8,922 bases of DNA from Lachnospiraceae bacterium (GTDB lineage: Bacteria > Bacillota_A > Clostridia > Lachnospirales > Lachnospiraceae), in contig VSOD01000155.1 in the NCBI GenBank assembly GCA_009774655.1, forward strand, positions 1 through 8,922, written 5' to 3'. Numbering within the stretch: the stretch's first letter is position 1; every line of letters begins with the position of its first letter. The position numbers and the translations under genes were made by a program. The notes beneath the pieces are model-generated. The model was not told the origin of the DNA. It saw only the letters and a program-made list of their open reading frames with translations, and did no database searches. Positions 1 to 7,443 of this stretch are shown here, one piece after another.

Positions 1-1813
1 GTACCGTGCCGACCGGACAGCCCGCAAAAGCCCTGTCGCTTATTTTCCGTAAGCCAGCGCCGCCTGCAATCTCCGTAAGTGCGCTGCAGCCCGCAAAAGC
101 CGCCTCTCCCACTACTTCCACACTGTTCGGCAGAACAACCTTATTGATCTCCGTATGATCTTTAAACGCCTCCGCTCCGATCCTTTTCACCCCTTCGGGA
201 ACGGAAACAACATTGCCGCTTCCTTTATATGCCAGCAGGATTCCGTCACCGACGATCAGGAAATCGCCGCTGCCGTTCTGTCTCCACTCCGACAGCCACG
301 GTGTATTTGCAAAAGCCGCCGCCTCGATGTTCTGTACGCTTTGCGGAATGGACACGTCTTTTAAAGCGTCACAGTGATAAAAGGCCGCATAACCGATCTC
401 TTCCACGCCGTCCGGAATCGTGATGGCCGTAAGCCCTGATCTGGCAAACGAAAACTCCCCGATCCTCACAATATTATCCGGGATCGTATAGGAAGTCATC
501 TCATTGTCATAGTAAGCCTGTGCCGCAACGACGGCCTTACCGTCACTGCCCTTTGCGATGGCATACTTCGGGAAAGAACCGCCCTTCGCGTCCCCGGAAC
601 CGGCAAGCCCCGGCACGGTATCCGTATTCTGCTCTGTCTCTTCCTCCGGCTCTCCGCCGATCGTGTCCCCGGTGCTTCCCACATTGATGGTAGCCGTGGC
701 ATTGTCGATAATGACATATGCCTGCCGGCCGATCACCCTCGTCTTGCCTTTGACTCCGTTGTCCTCTTCTTCCGTCATCGGATTCATATGAGACACTTCA
801 TGATAATAATCAACCGGCGCTGATACATTGCCGCCATCTCCACCGTCCTGTGCCGCTGCATCCGCCGCCACGTCGTTGCCGCTGACGCTGCCCGGTATGG
901 GCGCTTCTTCGTATTCCGACACCTCAATATCTTCCAGCTCCAGAGACTGCGCAAAAGTATGCGCCATGGAGCCTGCATCCGCCTTGATCTCCAGCTTCGT
1001 ACATCCGTCGAACGCCGTACTGTGGATCGTACTCACCGAAGCCGGTATCACGATCTCACGCAGTCTGACACAATCTTCAAACGCTTTCATGTCAATGCTT
1101 TTTACAGAAAAGGGAATCTCCACTTCTTTTAAGTTTCTACAGGTAGAGAAGGCATAGGCCGGTATCTCCTTCACCTGATTGCTGAGCTCCACCTGCTCCA
1201 GATTATAATTGCCCCAGAATGCATAGGGTTTGATCGTCTTCACCGTAGAGGGCATCCGGTAACTGTCGCCCTTTGTCCCGGCCAGAAACTGATACAGCGT
1301 GTCCCTGCCGTCCTTGTTCAGGATCGCCCCTTCATCACAGGTGAATTTGGGATTGCTGCTGCTGAAACGTACATTCTCCAGACTGTAGGCGCCCGCAAAA
1401 GCGCCGTTGCCAAGGCTTGTAAGCCCGGTTCCCACCGTCACTTCCTTAAGCGAAGGACAGCCGCTGAAAGCAGCGGTATCAATCGTCTTGACGGAATCCG
1501 GGATCGTCACACTCTCCAGATTCTTACATTCTGAAAAAGCTCTGGCGCCGATCACTTCCACATTCTCCCCGACAGTGATATGTCTGATATCGTCGTTGCC
1601 AGCAAAAGCCTCCGCCTCTATCTTCTCTACATAATCAGAAACAGACACGTCCTGCGCCGTGCCCTTGTACTTTACTAATGTTGTTCCGTCCATCTGAAAA
1701 TCAGATGCAGAGACGGTTGGTGCCGCCTCCACATCTGATACAGGGATCTGTGTTACCGCTATCGCTGTCACCAGCAGCAGGATACCTATCAGATTTCTTA
1801 TTATCTTTCCCAT
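1..1813 (-). CDS. Secreted BspA-like leucine-rich-repeat (LRR_5) protein, C-terminus beyond window
   Basis: The frame is open for 604 codons from ATG at 1813 to the left edge, so the gene is partial at its 3' end. Residues 1-30 look like a Sec signal peptide: a basic start (MGKIIRN), a hydrophobic core (LIGILLLVTAIAV) and a likely cut after V-E-A30. LRR_5 repeats of about 23 residues with the pattern SVxxIxxxAFxxCxxLxxVxIP fill about residues 60-278. An acidic, Gly/Asp/Glu-rich spacer follows at about 290-430, and a second LRR_5 block runs from about 440 to the edge. The second block contains a TPWL...GDFLIVGDGILLAYKG segment of a kind I associate with clostridial BspA-like proteins. LRR_5 surface proteins of this family act as adhesins or display scaffolds; the ligand here is unknown. 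The start lies 10 bases after the stop of the upstream gene, so the two are almost certainly one operon. Whether it carries a sorting signal, and is therefore also a sortase substrate, cannot be seen. Confidence 0.9.
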   Translation of the reverse strand, partial: MGKIIRNLIGILLLVTAIAVTQIPVSDVEAAPTVSASDFQMDGTTLVKYKGTAQDVSVSDYVEKIEAEAFAGNDDIRHITVGENVEVIGARAFSECKNLESVTIPDSVKTIDTAAFSGCPSLKEVTVGTGLTSLGNGAFAGAYSLENVRFSSSNPKFTCDEGAILNKDGRDTLYQFLAGTKGDSYRMPSTVKTIKPYAFWGNYNLEQVELSNQVKEIPAYAFSTCRNLKEVEIPFSVKSIDMKAFEDCVRLREIVIPASVSTIHSTAFDGCTKLEIKADAGSMAHTFAQSLELEDIEVSEYEEAPIPGSVSGNDVAADAAAQDGGDGGNVSAPVDYYHEVSHMNPMTEEEDNGVKGKTRVIGRQAYVIIDNATATINVGSTGDTIGGEPEEETEQNTDTVPGLAGSGDAKGGSFPKYAIAKGSDGKAVVAAQAYYDNEMTSYTIPDNIVRIGEFSFARSGLTAITIPDGVEEIGYAAFYHCDALKDVSIPQSVQNIEAAAFANTPWLSEWRQNGSGDFLIVGDGILLAYKGSGNVVSVPEGVKRIGAEAFKDHTEINKVVLPNSVEVVGEAAFAGCSALTEIAGGAGLRKISDRAFAGCPVGTV

Positions 1814-1818
1814 AAAAA

Positions 1819-1826
1819 TTCCTTTA
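1819..1826 (-). promoter_or_regulatory. Ribosome binding site of the second LRR gene, overlapping the upstream stop codon
   Basis: On the minus strand the sequence TAAAGGAA precedes ATG by 5 bases. Its first three bases are the TAA stop of the 1833-codon gene, so the Shine-Dalgarno element lies partly within the upstream reading frame. This geometry fixes the start at 1813 and suggests translational coupling between the two LRR genes. It leaves no room for a terminator or promoter between them. Confidence 0.8.
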
Positions 1827-4800
1827 TGCTGTTTTTACTTTGGTTCTCTTATCTCTCTTCATAGCCAGGATGATTGATAAGCACGCCAGACCGATGGATA
1901 AGAACCACTTCGGATGGATCGGATCGCCGGTCTTGGGCGTTGTATCCAGCATACCTTCCGTCAGGTTGCCCGTATCTACATAGACCGTGTACGGCGAGAA
2001 GTGCGTTGCCGTAAATCTGATACAGGGAACACCGTTGATGGTCGTAAAGCTCTCATTCAGTTTCTCCAGCTGGTTGCCGTTCACAACCGCACCCGCCATA
2101 TTGTTACCGCCGTAAGCTACCAGCGCATCCGGGATCGGAATCGTAATATCTACCGAGATTCCTGACGTATCCGTGATCTTCGTCGTTCCCGTAGCATCAT
2201 ACAGGCTGATATCCATTGCATAATACAGGATATTATCCAGACTGGTGTACTCATTCGTCAACGCATCCGCCACCGCTCTGGTCGCCTCATCCGTCTCGGA
2301 AATCTTGATCACGAAATTGTCGGTCGCTCCGTTCACATTAGCCGTCGCGAGGTCTTTGTTCGAGATACCCGGCTTCGTGATGTCCACGCGGGTATTACCC
2401 GTACTGCTGTTCTGATTACCGCCGCTTCCGCCTGTACTACTGCCACCGCCTGCCGGTGTACCCGCCGGCGTGCCTGTCGTATATTCTGCGGTTATCGTTA
2501 CGTTATTAGGCGGCATCGTAAAGCTGGTCGGCGTCTGGCTGACATTCGCCAGTGAAACGCCCGGTGAATCTGTCGTCCACTTGCTGAACGTAGATCCTTC
2601 CGCTCCTGTATTGGCCGTGATAACGATCGGTGTACCCGGTGCATAGCTTCCGCTTCCGCTTCCGCCGATGACTACCACTGAATACAAAGTAGTCTTACTT
2701 TCCGCCGACGTAGTCGATGTCGAAGCCGTTGATGATGATGTTGTACTCGTACTGGACGATGTCTGCGACGAAGTCGAATTACCTGACGACGTATTCGTCG
2801 TGTTATTAGACGGATTACGGTTACCGCTGCTGTTGCCGCTGGTATTCGTAGAACCGCCGGAAGTATTCGTGGAACCGCCGCTTCCGCCCGCCGATTTATA
2901 CAATGCGACGATCGACTTATTGGACTGAATACCCGTAAAGCTGTCGCTCCACTTGTCAAACGTATAACCGTCATGTGCCGGCGGAGCCGGTGCGATCGCT
3001 TCACCGCCCGGTGAAATATACTGTGTCGGCCCGATCTTCTTGCCGTCTACACCGTCATAAAACTCTACCATATATTTACCGTTCACCATACCGTCATTGG
3101 AATAACCCTGTGCATAGAATATGGTGTCCTGGGTAATCTTTTCATCTATGGCGGCATTGTTCATGCCCACCCATCTTTCAAAGGTCCAGCCGTCATGAAC
3201 CGGATCTGTGGGGATTCTGGCATATGCGCCGTCCTCTACATACTGCGGATTCTCGATCTCATTGCCTTCTTTGTCAACAAGCTCGCCCAGCATCATGTGG
3301 TCGGCATCCAGGAATGTTACGCTCCACAGCTCACCGAGACGGTTATTGTCCAGTGTAAGGTTGTATTCCTTGCCGTATTCGTTGACATATCTTACGACTG
3401 CGGAATCCTCATAGGTTCTGACTAAGGTATTGCCCTTCGGATTCTCCGGCGTGTTCTCAAACGCGCTTCCGGAAATCTTCACTTCCTTACCGTAGAATGT
3501 CAGGGTATTCAGGGCGTTAGAGCCGACAAATGCACCCTTGCCCACATCATTAACAGTTCTTGGCAGCACTACCGAAGCCAGTCTGTCACAGTTCCTGAAA
3601 CAATCTTCCGGAATGACAGCCAGCCCTGCCGTATCGTTCATGCCGAAGCTGATCGACGTAATGTTGTCGCAGTCCTCAAAAGCTCCCGGCTTGATCGCAC
3701 TGACAGTAGCAAGCGCAGGATCAGAAGAAAGACTTACGATACCTTCTCCCACACCGTTGCCTCTCGCCGACAGACATTCTTCTATGGTACGCGAACCGTC
3801 CGTATTATTCGAATAAATAATACCGTTCTCTGTCGTATAGTACTCGTTGTTGCTGACAGAGGTCATCTTGTAACAGCCCCTGAACGGCGCCTTGCCGATA
3901 TCTGCCAAAGCATCGCCGATGATCACCCACTGCAGATTCTCACAGCTGTCAAAAGCATAGTCCGGCAGATAAGTCACGCTGTTTAACGTCACGCTTTCGA
4001 TCAGGTCATTACCGCGTACAAACTTCTCGACATCGGAACCACTCTTGTAATCCTTGTAATAACCGCTGAACAGTCCCGGAACGGTATCCGTAAGATCATC
4101 TGCATCGCTCTTGAACCCGTTGTACATATTGCGGGTTTCAGAAGGCCAGTTCAGGTTAAAATAAGTGTTGTAATTACCGGTGTTCGCGCCGGAATTCTCA
4201 CCCTGGGCACGTTCCCCGTCCTCCGTCAGATTATTGATGTATCCATAAACGTCTATGGAATCCACCCCTGCCGGTACGACAATGTTCTTGGTGGCATTGA
4301 CAAGCTGACGCTCTTCCTCCGAAAATCTGTACGGATCTCCGGAATTTACATTGTCAATGATGTCATACGCATTTCTTTCATAATATGCCAGCGGGGCATC
4401 CGGCCCTGCCGCTGCAGCCTGAACGACGATAGGCTCAAACAGCCAGTCGGTCAGACTGTTCTTCGTCTGTGTGGTGCCGTCCGAAGGATTGGGATCCGGT
4501 CCCGGATCCGGATTATTTCCGCCTACCCATTTATTCCAGTTCAGACAGAACTCCTCATTGATCCACGGTCCGTAAGTATCGCCGGTATACAGCTGCTCGC
4601 ACAGTTCCTTTCTCGTCTCCTCATCGGTCTCGGCCTGCGCCGCACTCCAAGCATCCGCAAAGATCGTCCTGTAACTGTCATAATCAGCTCCTGCGTACAT
4701 CGCATACCAGTTGGCAACCATCATATCTTCGTATCCGTCGCTGCCGGCGCCGAAACCGTATTTCTCATTTAAGATCTCGCTCACCTGACTGTACTTCGGG

Positions 4801-7325
4801 TAATCCAGAAGCGTGACCTTCTCAGTGATCGGATTATACATCACCGTCAGGTATGTCGGTGACAGACTCTTATAACATACCCGGATTCTGTCCTGCTGCT
4901 GAATGATATTCCCCGGATCCATTGCCCAGTCAAAGGGCGCATATCCTTCCACGATATCACCGTGGAACATCAGCTCGCCGCTTTCCGTCTTGAAAGCATC
5001 CGTCCCGATCGTAAATCCTTCATATCCGGCTGACGGTGTATTGAATGTCACATCAACCAGACTGGAACAGTTCTTAAAAGCATTGTTGCCGATCGAATTT
5101 ACGGAATTACCGATATATACCTTTTCCAGATTCTTCCACTGCCGGTCATCTTCACTCTCACTTGCCTGGAACACACCGTCTTCAATGGTCGTGATCGAGT
5201 TATCCGTGATGACCAGTGACTTGGCCGCCGTATTTAACTTCGGATCGCTGAAACATCCCGAAGCGATTCCGACCACCTTGGTATTCCCCACTTTAGCAGG
5301 AATTTCCAATTCGCCGTCCCATTTGCTTATATCACCGGGAGTGCCGTCTTTATTTGGCTTGATGACACAGGATGTCAACATACCCGTATTGTCTATACAT
5401 AACAGATAGAAACCGTCACTGACCTCATAATATTCTACTCCATTCTCGACATACAGATAAGGAACTGTGTCAGATACTGTCGTTGTTGCATCCCATGTAC
5501 TGGTACGCGGATACGCTGGCTCTGATTCATTATTAAGTTTAGGTCCTCTCACATAGAAGTCAGGGTTAATAACATCCTGAAACAGTCCCGATTTTATAAT
5601 GTGGTTTTCATCGTCTTTCTCCGTCTTATTGTAAGAAATGAACCCACCAGCCTGTGGATCTTTCTGCGGATCACACGGAAATTCTATATATTTCAGATTT
5701 ACACAGCCATGAAATACTTCATCAGGTATTGTTATTGCCTTATTACTGCTACGTCCAAGATTTTGAGGAAATTTCACTGATTCCAATGCAGACCGCCCGG
5801 CAAATAAATAATTACCAATGCTCTTTGGTTCGGTCATGCCCTGCGGAAGTACTATATTCATCGGTTGAGATCCTGTCTCTACAGCAAATGCACCATCGCC
5901 AATTGAAACAATCGTCGCATTCTCCATAGCAATTTCACTCAACGCAGAACAATTGTAAAATGCATATCCATCTATCTTACAGTCTCTGCCAATATTGTTC
6001 AAATTTACGTTAGTTAAATTCTTACAATTCGCAAATGCTCCATAACCAATCTCAATTACAGAAACCGGCAAATCAATTTGCTGAATCGCTGTCCCGCTGA
6101 AACATTCCTTGCCGATCGTCCCTGTACCCTGCCTAATATTCACAGTCGACAACTTAACGCAGCCTTTAAATGCACGATTGCCGATATGCTCTGTATTACC
6201 AATTGTGATCGATTCAAGTAACGATGCATCGGCAAATGCTTCATCACCAATAAAGCCAATTTGATCTGGTATCGTCATATTAACTACATTATTGACATCT
6301 TTAAACGCTCCATCACCGATTGCACACATAAGACGCTTGCTCCGTTCCTCCACCAGGAACCCTGCATCATCCTTCGTATAAGGGTCTACGGGTATGTTAT
6401 CCGCCGGAACCTGTACTAAATAAACCATTCCACCTTTGCCGTCCGGTTCAGGTCTGCTGTCAACAACACTTCGGAGAGTATAACCTGTACCTATACTCTT
6501 AATTATCTTATTATGTTCACAATAGTATTGCAGACGCTGCTCTCCCGTCAAAACCTCACTCGGAACTCTGCTAAGTTCGGTCGTCGGAATAGTGGGCTTA
6601 GTCAGATTGTCTTTGTCTGTTGCATTGTTATAATTATCTAACGCAGCTTCATAATCCTGAAATTCCTTAACTGCAGCATCATAATCTGCTTTGCAGTATT
6701 TTTCATAAAATTGTTTGATATTCAAAGAAGCCGTATCACCACTCACGTATACGTCATAATTAAATATAACAGCATCAGTAGCCTTATTATCCATCCCCTT
6801 ATTAGATGTTCCGGCAAAATAACCTTCGAAGTCTTCACTTTCAACCGTATAATACTTTGTTATGGGCATTAAAGTAAGATCAACCTTCTCAGAATAAAAA
6901 CGGCTATTATATTTGCAAATCACACCACTGTCTATACTATCTATGGGATTCTTGACATTATAAAAGAGAAACTGCCAGGATAAACTTAAATCGCCGCCGC
7001 CAATATCCGTAATCGCATAAGAAGCAGCCGTATCGCCAGCCGCCAATATATCCGCAACATCTTTATCTGCATACTTATCCAGCACGATACCTTTTTCAGG
7101 CATCACATCATCTGCAGAATCAGCATCATACTTAAACTTGCTCATATCATGTTTATCGGCATCCGCTGCTGCTCTGCTTGTCGCATTCCCATTATCCGCA
7201 TAGTTCTCCGGAACTGGAACCGCCGCAATCCCAATCGCCGTGATCATCAGTACAGCCGCCAGACTCCGTCTGACACTTCTCTTCAATCTTCTCCTTGATT
7301 TCTTAGCCGCATTCTTCATAGCCAT
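1824..7325 (-). CDS. Giant cell-wall-anchored LRR_5/InlB-repeat surface protein with TPKTG sorting signal (1833 aa)
   Basis: A predicted exported, sortase-anchored surface protein, probably an adhesin or display scaffold; its ligand cannot be inferred. In order: a signal peptide (about 1-43) with a very basic n-region (KKSRRRLKRSVRR) and hydrophobic core LAAVLMITAIGIAAV; an unassigned, partly helical region (about 44-330); LRR_5 block A (about 333-555); LRR_5 block B (about 684-790); a non-LRR insert rich in Tyr/Trp/acidic residues ending in a Pro-Asp linker (about 800-950); a spacer; LRR_5 block C (about 1105-1310); two InlB B-type repeats (about 1334-1407 and 1418-1477, the latter with HDGYTFDKW); a Ser/Thr/Asn/Gly stalk (1478-1545); one divergent bacterial-repeat domain (about 1546-1616); a second Gly/Ser linker; a pre-anchor domain ending HFSPYTVYVD (about 1646-1785); then TPKTG (1796-1800), a hydrophobic segment (1807-1822) and a basic tail (KRDKRTKVK). 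The start is supported by AAGGAG 6 bases upstream. The class B sortase gene lies directly upstream and is the likely anchoring enzyme. Residues about 62-660 are encoded by DNA of distinctly lower GC than the rest. Confidence 0.93.
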   Translation of the reverse strand: MAMKNAAKKSRRRLKRSVRRSLAAVLMITAIGIAAVPVPENYADNGNATSRAAADADKHDMSKFKYDADSADDVMPEKGIVLDKYADKDVADILAAGDTAASYAITDIGGGDLSLSWQFLFYNVKNPIDSIDSGVICKYNSRFYSEKVDLTLMPITKYYTVESEDFEGYFAGTSNKGMDNKATDAVIFNYDVYVSGDTASLNIKQFYEKYCKADYDAAVKEFQDYEAALDNYNNATDKDNLTKPTIPTTELSRVPSEVLTGEQRLQYYCEHNKIIKSIGTGYTLRSVVDSRPEPDGKGGMVYLVQVPADNIPVDPYTKDDAGFLVEERSKRLMCAIGDGAFKDVNNVVNMTIPDQIGFIGDEAFADASLLESITIGNTEHIGNRAFKGCVKLSTVNIRQGTGTIGKECFSGTAIQQIDLPVSVIEIGYGAFANCKNLTNVNLNNIGRDCKIDGYAFYNCSALSEIAMENATIVSIGDGAFAVETGSQPMNIVLPQGMTEPKSIGNYLFAGRSALESVKFPQNLGRSSNKAITIPDEVFHGCVNLKYIEFPCDPQKDPQAGGFISYNKTEKDDENHIIKSGLFQDVINPDFYVRGPKLNNESEPAYPRTSTWDATTTVSDTVPYLYVENGVEYYEVSDGFYLLCIDNTGMLTSCVIKPNKDGTPGDISKWDGELEIPAKVGNTKVVGIASGCFSDPKLNTAAKSLVITDNSITTIEDGVFQASESEDDRQWKNLEKVYIGNSVNSIGNNAFKNCSSLVDVTFNTPSAGYEGFTIGTDAFKTESGELMFHGDIVEGYAPFDWAMDPGNIIQQQDRIRVCYKSLSPTYLTVMYNPITEKVTLLDYPKYSQVSEILNEKYGFGAGSDGYEDMMVANWYAMYAGADYDSYRTIFADAWSAAQAETDEETRKELCEQLYTGDTYGPWINEEFCLNWNKWVGGNNPDPGPDPNPSDGTTQTKNSLTDWLFEPIVVQAAAAGPDAPLAYYERNAYDIIDNVNSGDPYRFSEEERQLVNATKNIVVPAGVDSIDVYGYINNLTEDGERAQGENSGANTGNYNTYFNLNWPSETRNMYNGFKSDADDLTDTVPGLFSGYYKDYKSGSDVEKFVRGNDLIESVTLNSVTYLPDYAFDSCENLQWVIIGDALADIGKAPFRGCYKMTSVSNNEYYTTENGIIYSNNTDGSRTIEECLSARGNGVGEGIVSLSSDPALATVSAIKPGAFEDCDNITSISFGMNDTAGLAVIPEDCFRNCDRLASVVLPRTVNDVGKGAFVGSNALNTLTFYGKEVKISGSAFENTPENPKGNTLVRTYEDSAVVRYVNEYGKEYNLTLDNNRLGELWSVTFLDADHMMLGELVDKEGNEIENPQYVEDGAYARIPTDPVHDGWTFERWVGMNNAAIDEKITQDTIFYAQGYSNDGMVNGKYMVEFYDGVDGKKIGPTQYISPGGEAIAPAPPAHDGYTFDKWSDSFTGIQSNKSIVALYKSAGGSGGSTNTSGGSTNTSGNSSGNRNPSNNTTNTSSGNSTSSQTSSSTSTTSSSTASTSTTSAESKTTLYSVVVIGGSGSGSYAPGTPIVITANTGAEGSTFSKWTTDSPGVSLANVSQTPTSFTMPPNNVTITAEYTTGTPAGTPAGGGSSTGGSGGNQNSSTGNTRVDITKPGISNKDLATANVNGATDNFVIKISETDEATRAVADALTNEYTSLDNILYYAMDISLYDATGTTKITDTSGISVDITIPIPDALVAYGGNNMAGAVVNGNQLEKLNESFTTINGVPCIRFTATHFSPYTVYVDTGNLTEGMLDTTPKTGDPIHPKWFLSIGLACLSIILAMKRDKRTKVKTA
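1827..1940 (-). other. Cell-wall sorting signal of the 1833-aa protein
   Basis: The last 38 residues show the tripartite sorting signal: TPKTG (codons at 1926-1940) followed by Asp-Pro, a hydrophobic stretch WFLSIGLACLSIILAM, and a positively charged tail KRDKRTKVKTA. The first position is Thr rather than the Leu of canonical LPXTG. Clostridial class B sortases are known to accept (S/P)PXTG-like sites (established for Clostridioides difficile SrtB), so a TPKTG substrate beside a class B sortase is coherent. Cleavage between Thr1799 and Gly1800 is predicted by analogy. Confidence 0.88.
2691..2894 (-). other. Ser/Thr/Asn/Gly low-complexity stalk
   Basis: Residues 1478-1545 of the large surface protein consist almost entirely of Ser, Thr, Asn and Gly, including runs such as TSSSTSTTSSSTASTSTTS. 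Low-complexity stalks of this kind commonly separate ligand-binding domains from the wall and are possible glycosylation sites; glycosylation here is inference. It separates the InlB B-type repeats from the wall-proximal domains. Confidence 0.75.
2838..2879 (-). repeat. Two tandem 21-bp units coding GGSTNTS
   Basis: Two adjacent 21-base units (2838-2858 and 2859-2879) match at 17 of 21 positions by eye and encode two identical GGSTNTS heptapeptides (residues 1483-1496) at the start of the stalk. The repeat is in frame, so gain or loss of units would change stalk length without breaking the gene. Confidence 0.7.
2895..3326 (-). other. Pair of InlB B-type repeats in the large surface protein
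   Basis: Residues about 1334-1407 and 1418-1477 each show the InlB B-repeat layout: a V-x-F-x-D/Y opening strand, a central Pro/Gly-rich turn, then HDGWTFERW or HDGYTFDKW and a closing strand (TIFYAQ, SIVALYK). This fold is common between ligand-binding domains and the wall in Gram-positive surface proteins. A more divergent relative follows the stalk at about 1546-1616 (GGSGSGSYAPGTPIVITA, FSKW, FTMPPNNVTITAEY). Confidence 0.75.
5341..7140 (-). other. Low-GC segment inside the 1833-codon gene (possible mosaic)
   Basis: Counting G+C by hand over thirty consecutive 60-base lines gives 727 of 1800, about 40%, with several lines at 28-35%. Eight lines sampled between 2041 and 5280 give 255 of 480, about 53%, and 7201-7260, within the signal-peptide region, is about 58%. 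The segment codes residues about 62-660, that is the N-terminal ectodomain and LRR block A. The frame is intact throughout. Edges are approximate. The sortase gene also fluctuates locally (33-63% per line), so this is suggestive and not proof of exchange. Confidence 0.6.
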
Positions 7326-7331
7326 CGCTCT

Positions 7332-7337
7332 CTCCTT
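7332..7337 (-). promoter_or_regulatory. Ribosome binding site of the 1833-aa protein gene
   Basis: AAGGAG lies 6 bases upstream of ATG at 7325, a near-ideal Shine-Dalgarno spacing. A second ATG two codons later (MAMK) would sit 12 bases from it and is less likely, so the first ATG was chosen. Confidence 0.85.
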
Positions 7338-7367
7338 GATTCCCCGTATATTTCTACAGCATTCTAT

Positions 7368-7402
7368 ATTCTAAAAATACAAATTCGAAAATCAAATTTC
7401 AA
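7368..7402 (-). promoter_or_regulatory. Possible internal promoter between sortase and surface-protein genes
   Basis: The 118-bp gap (7326-7443) is very AT-rich and has no terminator-like hairpin. On the minus strand two overlapping sigma-A-like pairings can be read: TTGATT (7390-7395), 16 bases, TAGAAT (7368-7373); and TTGAAA (7397-7402), 17 bases, TATTTT (7374-7379). Either could give extra expression of the surface protein independently of the sortase. AT-rich DNA yields such matches by chance, so this is tentative. Confidence 0.35.
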
Positions 7403-7443
7403 ATTACAGAATTTTCTATTACATCATAAACCTTTTTGCGCTC

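Noticed and set aside
828..1157. 109-codon plus-strand frame opposite the second LRR gene
   Set aside because: The minus-strand frame here continues through a signal peptide and many in-register LRR_5 repeats; the plus-strand frame is its shadow.
2668..2928. 86-codon plus-strand frame rich in Asp and Val
   Set aside because: It is the antisense reading of the Ser/Thr-rich stalk codons; its acidic low-complexity composition follows from that.
4903..5409. 168-codon open frame on the plus strand
   Set aside because: It lies fully antisense to a well-supported LRR-containing gene, has no recognisable domain, and shows the composition expected of the complement of LRR codons.
7254..7325. Twin-arginine-like motif (RSVRRSLAAV) in the signal peptide of the giant protein
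   Set aside because: The residue before the RR pair is Val, not Ser/Thr, and sortase-anchored proteins use the Sec route; a long basic n-region is common in large wall proteins.
7326..7443. Possible terminator between sortase and surface-protein genes
   Set aside because: The gap is AT-rich with short imperfect repeats but has no GC-rich stem followed by a T-run; read-through is more likely.
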